Of a DNA stretch of 7,685 nucleotides, positions 6,295-7,685 are shown piece by piece. The notes below the pieces were generated by a model. It was not told the origin of the DNA, ran no database searches, and saw nothing but the letters and a program-made list of their open reading frames with translations. Source of the stretch: Thaumasiovibrio sp043421945 (GTDB lineage Bacteria; Pseudomonadota; Gammaproteobacteria; Enterobacterales; Vibrionaceae); contig JBHOGO010000130.1 of assembly GCA_043421945.1 (NCBI GenBank), positions 1 through 7,685 on the forward strand, written 5' to 3'. Positions within the stretch are counted from its first letter, which is position 1, and each line of letters starts with the position of its first letter. The position numbers and the translations under genes are program-made.

Positions 6295-6993
6295 ATGAAA
6301 AAGTATTTGGCAGAATGTATTGGTACCTTTTGGTTAGTATTAGGAGGTTGTGGTAGTGCTGTTTTGGCGGCTGGCTTTCCTGAGGTTGGCATTGGCCTGC
6401 TAGGTGTTTCATTGGCCTTTGGTCTAACGGTGTTAACCATGGCTTATGCGATAGGTCATATATCCGGATGTCATTTGAACCCCGCTGTTTCTGTAGGTTT
6501 ATGGTTGGGGGGGCGTTTTCCAGCCTCTCAGTTAGCCCCTTATATTGTCGCTCAAGTTATTGGTGGGATACTGGCTGGGGGAGTACTCTTTGTGATAGCG
6601 ACGGGCCAAGCGGGCTTTGATGTTGCAGGGTCGGGTTTTGCTTCCAATGGATATGGTGAACATTCACCCGGTGGATACTCTCTCTTATCGGCACTTGTCA
6701 TTGAAGTCGTACTCACAATGATGTTTATCATTGTCATTTTAGGTGCAACAGATTCTAGAGCACCACAAGGCTTTGCTCCTATTGCTATTGGCTTATGTTT
6801 AACGCTTATTCATTTAATTTCAATTCCGGTGACGAATACCTCAGTGAATCCCGCTCGAAGTACTGGCGTTGCAGTGTTTGTTGGTGACTGGGCGACATCG
6901 CAACTGTGGCTATTTTGGCTTGCTCCTATTGTTGGGGCTTCTATCGGTGCAATACTTTATAAACTGATCGCGAGTGAAAGCAGCGACGAATAA
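6295..6993 (+). CDS. aqpZ: Aquaporin Z, water channel
   Basis: Inner-membrane water channel of 232 residues (E. coli AqpZ 231) with six membrane helices and two half-helix loops. Both signature motifs are intact: HLNPAV (60-65) and SVNPARS (183-189). The aromatic/arginine filter is F42, H173, T182 and R188, matching the water-selective AqpZ type rather than a glycerol channel. Conserved stretches GTFWLV, AFGLTVLTMA and ASGFASNGYGEHSPGGYS-like segments support the name. AAGGA (6283-6287) lies 7 nt before the ATG. One oddity is C59, just before the first NPA, where E. coli has Gly and human AQP1 has Ala. A run of seven G (6507-6513) codes L71-G72-G73. It is 214 bp from hcr and probably a separate transcript, ending at the stem-loop at 7018-7060. 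A link to NO metabolism is not shown. Confidence 0.97.
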   Translation: MKKYLAECIGTFWLVLGGCGSAVLAAGFPEVGIGLLGVSLAFGLTVLTMAYAIGHISGCHLNPAVSVGLWLGGRFPASQLAPYIVAQVIGGILAGGVLFVIATGQAGFDVAGSGFASNGYGEHSPGGYSLLSALVIEVVLTMMFIIVILGATDSRAPQGFAPIAIGLCLTLIHLISIPVTNTSVNPARSTGVAVFVGDWATSQLWLFWLAPIVGASIGAILYKLIASESSDE

Positions 6994-7017
6994 TGAAGTG
7001 GTAAGAAAAGAAGAGGC

Positions 7018-7060
7018 AGTAGAAGAGAAAGCACAATATCCCTTGTCTTTCTCTTCTATT
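7018..7060. terminator. Bidirectional stem-loop terminator between convergent genes
   Basis: TAGAAGAGAAAG (7020-7031) is exactly complementary to CTTTCTCTTCTA (7047-7058). The stem continues inward as ACAA (7033-7036) with TTGT (7043-7046) past a bulged C, leaving a 6-nt TATCCC loop; G-T and A-T pairs extend it outward to 7018/7060. It lies 25 bp after the aqpZ stop and 52 bp after the stop of the convergent minus-strand gene. The following tract is ATTATTA rather than a pure T run, so efficiency is uncertain, but position and stem strength support termination for both genes. Confidence 0.8.
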
Positions 7061-7089
7061 ATTACAACCCCCGCTCTCAGCAAATACAA

Positions 7090-7116
7090 TTCACTATGTT
7101 CACTATGTTCACTAAG
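7090..7116. repeat. Three 9-bp tandem repeats over the 3' end of the small gene
   Basis: TTCACTATG, TTCACTATG and TTCACTAAG follow each other exactly (7090-7116). On the minus strand this reads TTAGTGAACATAGTGAACA and onward, so the stop TAG of the 96-residue gene is followed directly by TGA. The TAG-TGA pair recurs in the same frame every 9 bp. Confidence 0.75.
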
Positions 7117-7402
7117 CAGGTTGAGCGGCAGAGATCTTTGCAATCAGTGGATCTTTGTTAGCCATACAGTAACCAACGAATTTTTCTTTTGCGAGTAACA
7201 TACGAACTGGCATCGGTAAACATTCGTATGGAGTTTCAAACGTTTTATTGAGAAACGCTTCATCGTGAAGTTTATCAGCGGCTATCGGCCCTAAACGCTC
7301 TAGAAGAGCGGCTTCTATTTTTGGCCACTGAGCGTGTATTATCTCCTCAAACTTTGAGCTGTTTTCATTCCCTGCGACTTTCTCTTTTAGCTTTCCAAAC
7401 AT
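7112..7402 (-). CDS. Uncharacterised 96-residue protein
   Basis: I do not recognise a named family. The start ATG at 7402 has AAGGA 6 nt upstream (complement of 7409-7413), and the frame is open on the strand opposite aqpZ, with a terminator and repeats beyond the stop; together these support a real gene. The product is soluble and probably helical: a charged N-terminus (MFGKLKEKVAG), a stretch around FEEIIHAQWPKIEAALLERLG (18-38), then YECLPMPVRMLLAKEKFVGY (59-78). It has two cysteines (C61, C79), no signal peptide and no membrane segment. The motif LPMPVRMLL followed by KEKFVGYC looks like a conserved core. Neighbours give no functional hint because the gene is transcribed alone, convergent to aqpZ and divergent from the gene starting at 7679. 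Confidence 0.75.
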   Translation of the reverse strand: MFGKLKEKVAGNENSSKFEEIIHAQWPKIEAALLERLGPIAADKLHDEAFLNKTFETPYECLPMPVRMLLAKEKFVGYCMANKDPLIAKISAAQPA

Positions 7403-7642
7403 ACTGCTTCCTTATCAATAAAGAGTTTGGGAAGCATATTGGAATGGTTAAGGATATTAAGTGCTGGGATTAATTTTTGGGAGGTTTTTCGAAAGATAAT
7501 AGCGGGTTACTTTTTTCTACCATGTATATTGCGAGTGAAGTGGTAAATTTAATCAAATAGCTTGTCCAGTCCTATACGATCGCAATAATTTTTCAGTCAT
7601 CATTCATTTACCTGATTACCACTAAAACTCAGTATTGATGGC

Positions 7643-7648
7643 TATACT
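7643..7648 (+). promoter_or_regulatory. Possible -10 element for the gene at 7679
   Basis: TATACT matches TATAAT at five of six positions and lies 30 bp before the ATG at 7679. No good -35 is found at 16-18 bp spacing (the region at 7620-7625 is CACTAA), so the call is weak. The rest of 7403-7678 is AT-rich intergenic sequence holding the divergent 5' regions of the two flanking genes; I see nothing else firm in it. Confidence 0.3.
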
Positions 7649-7678
7649 TAGTAATAGGCGTTGAGTGAGGAAATCATC

Positions 7679-7685
7679 ATGGCTA
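7679..7685 (+). CDS. Start of a gene cut by the window edge
   Basis: ATG GCT A begins at 7679 with GAGGA (7667-7671) 7 nt upstream, an ordinary bacterial start. Only Met-Ala is visible, so no function can be given. Confidence 0.5.

Noticed and set aside
6507..6513. Run of seven G in aqpZ as a phase-variation tract
   Set aside because: It encodes Leu-Gly-Gly at a place where E. coli AqpZ also has Gly-Gly; seven G is short and the frame is intact.
6994..7546. Direct repeat TGAAGTGGTAA at 6994-7004 and 7536-7546
   Set aside because: An 11-bp match at this distance is expected by chance in a window of this size, and nothing about the flanks suggests a mobile element.
7539..7623. Inverted repeat AGTGGTAA / TTACCACT
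   Set aside because: Eight-bp arms 69 bp apart without extension; likely chance.

Overview
The window looks like a chromosomal segment of a facultatively anaerobic gammaproteobacterium, most likely Vibrionaceae. The basis is moderate to low GC, clear Shine-Dalgarno sites, and NorR, Hcp, Hcr and AqpZ proteins that all look like gammaproteobacterial family members. Species cannot be fixed from sequence alone. I see no insertion sequence, phage gene, CRISPR array, tRNA or rRNA.

The left two thirds (about 147-6080) is a compact nitric-oxide response locus. nnrS (minus strand) diverges from norR (plus strand), and norR is followed by hcp and hcr in the same direction. NorR is a complete sigma-54 activator with all five residues proposed as ligands of the NO-sensing iron. 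Two sigma-54 promoters of GG-N10-GC form are readable by eye: one reads left into nnrS (1384-1399, minus) and one reads right into hcp (3226-3241, plus). Each lies about 90-110 bp from inverted repeats of the NorR type GT-N7-AC, with the shared extended form GATGTCA-N3-TGACATC (one clear site for nnrS, two for hcp, 22 bp apart). The inferred circuit is: NO is sensed by NorR, which activates hcp-hcr (NO reductase and its electron-donating reductase) and nnrS (membrane haem-copper protein linked to NO resistance). No norVW flavorubredoxin is present, so Hcp-Hcr appears to be the local NO-removing enzyme.

The hcp transcript is predicted to begin with two back-to-back stem-loops ahead of the Shine-Dalgarno sequence, and a further stem-loop separates hcp from hcr. 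Hcr has a long repeat-containing linker between its NAD-binding and ferredoxin domains.

The right third is less tightly connected. A 214-bp gap with three head-to-tail 16-bp repeats leads to aqpZ (water channel, complete selectivity filter, with an unusual cysteine beside the first NPA). aqpZ converges on an unnamed 96-residue cytoplasmic protein on the minus strand, and a strong bidirectional stem-loop terminator lies between them. The stop codon of the small gene falls in an in-phase array of doubled stop codons. The last seven bases are the start of another plus-strand gene, cut by the window edge.
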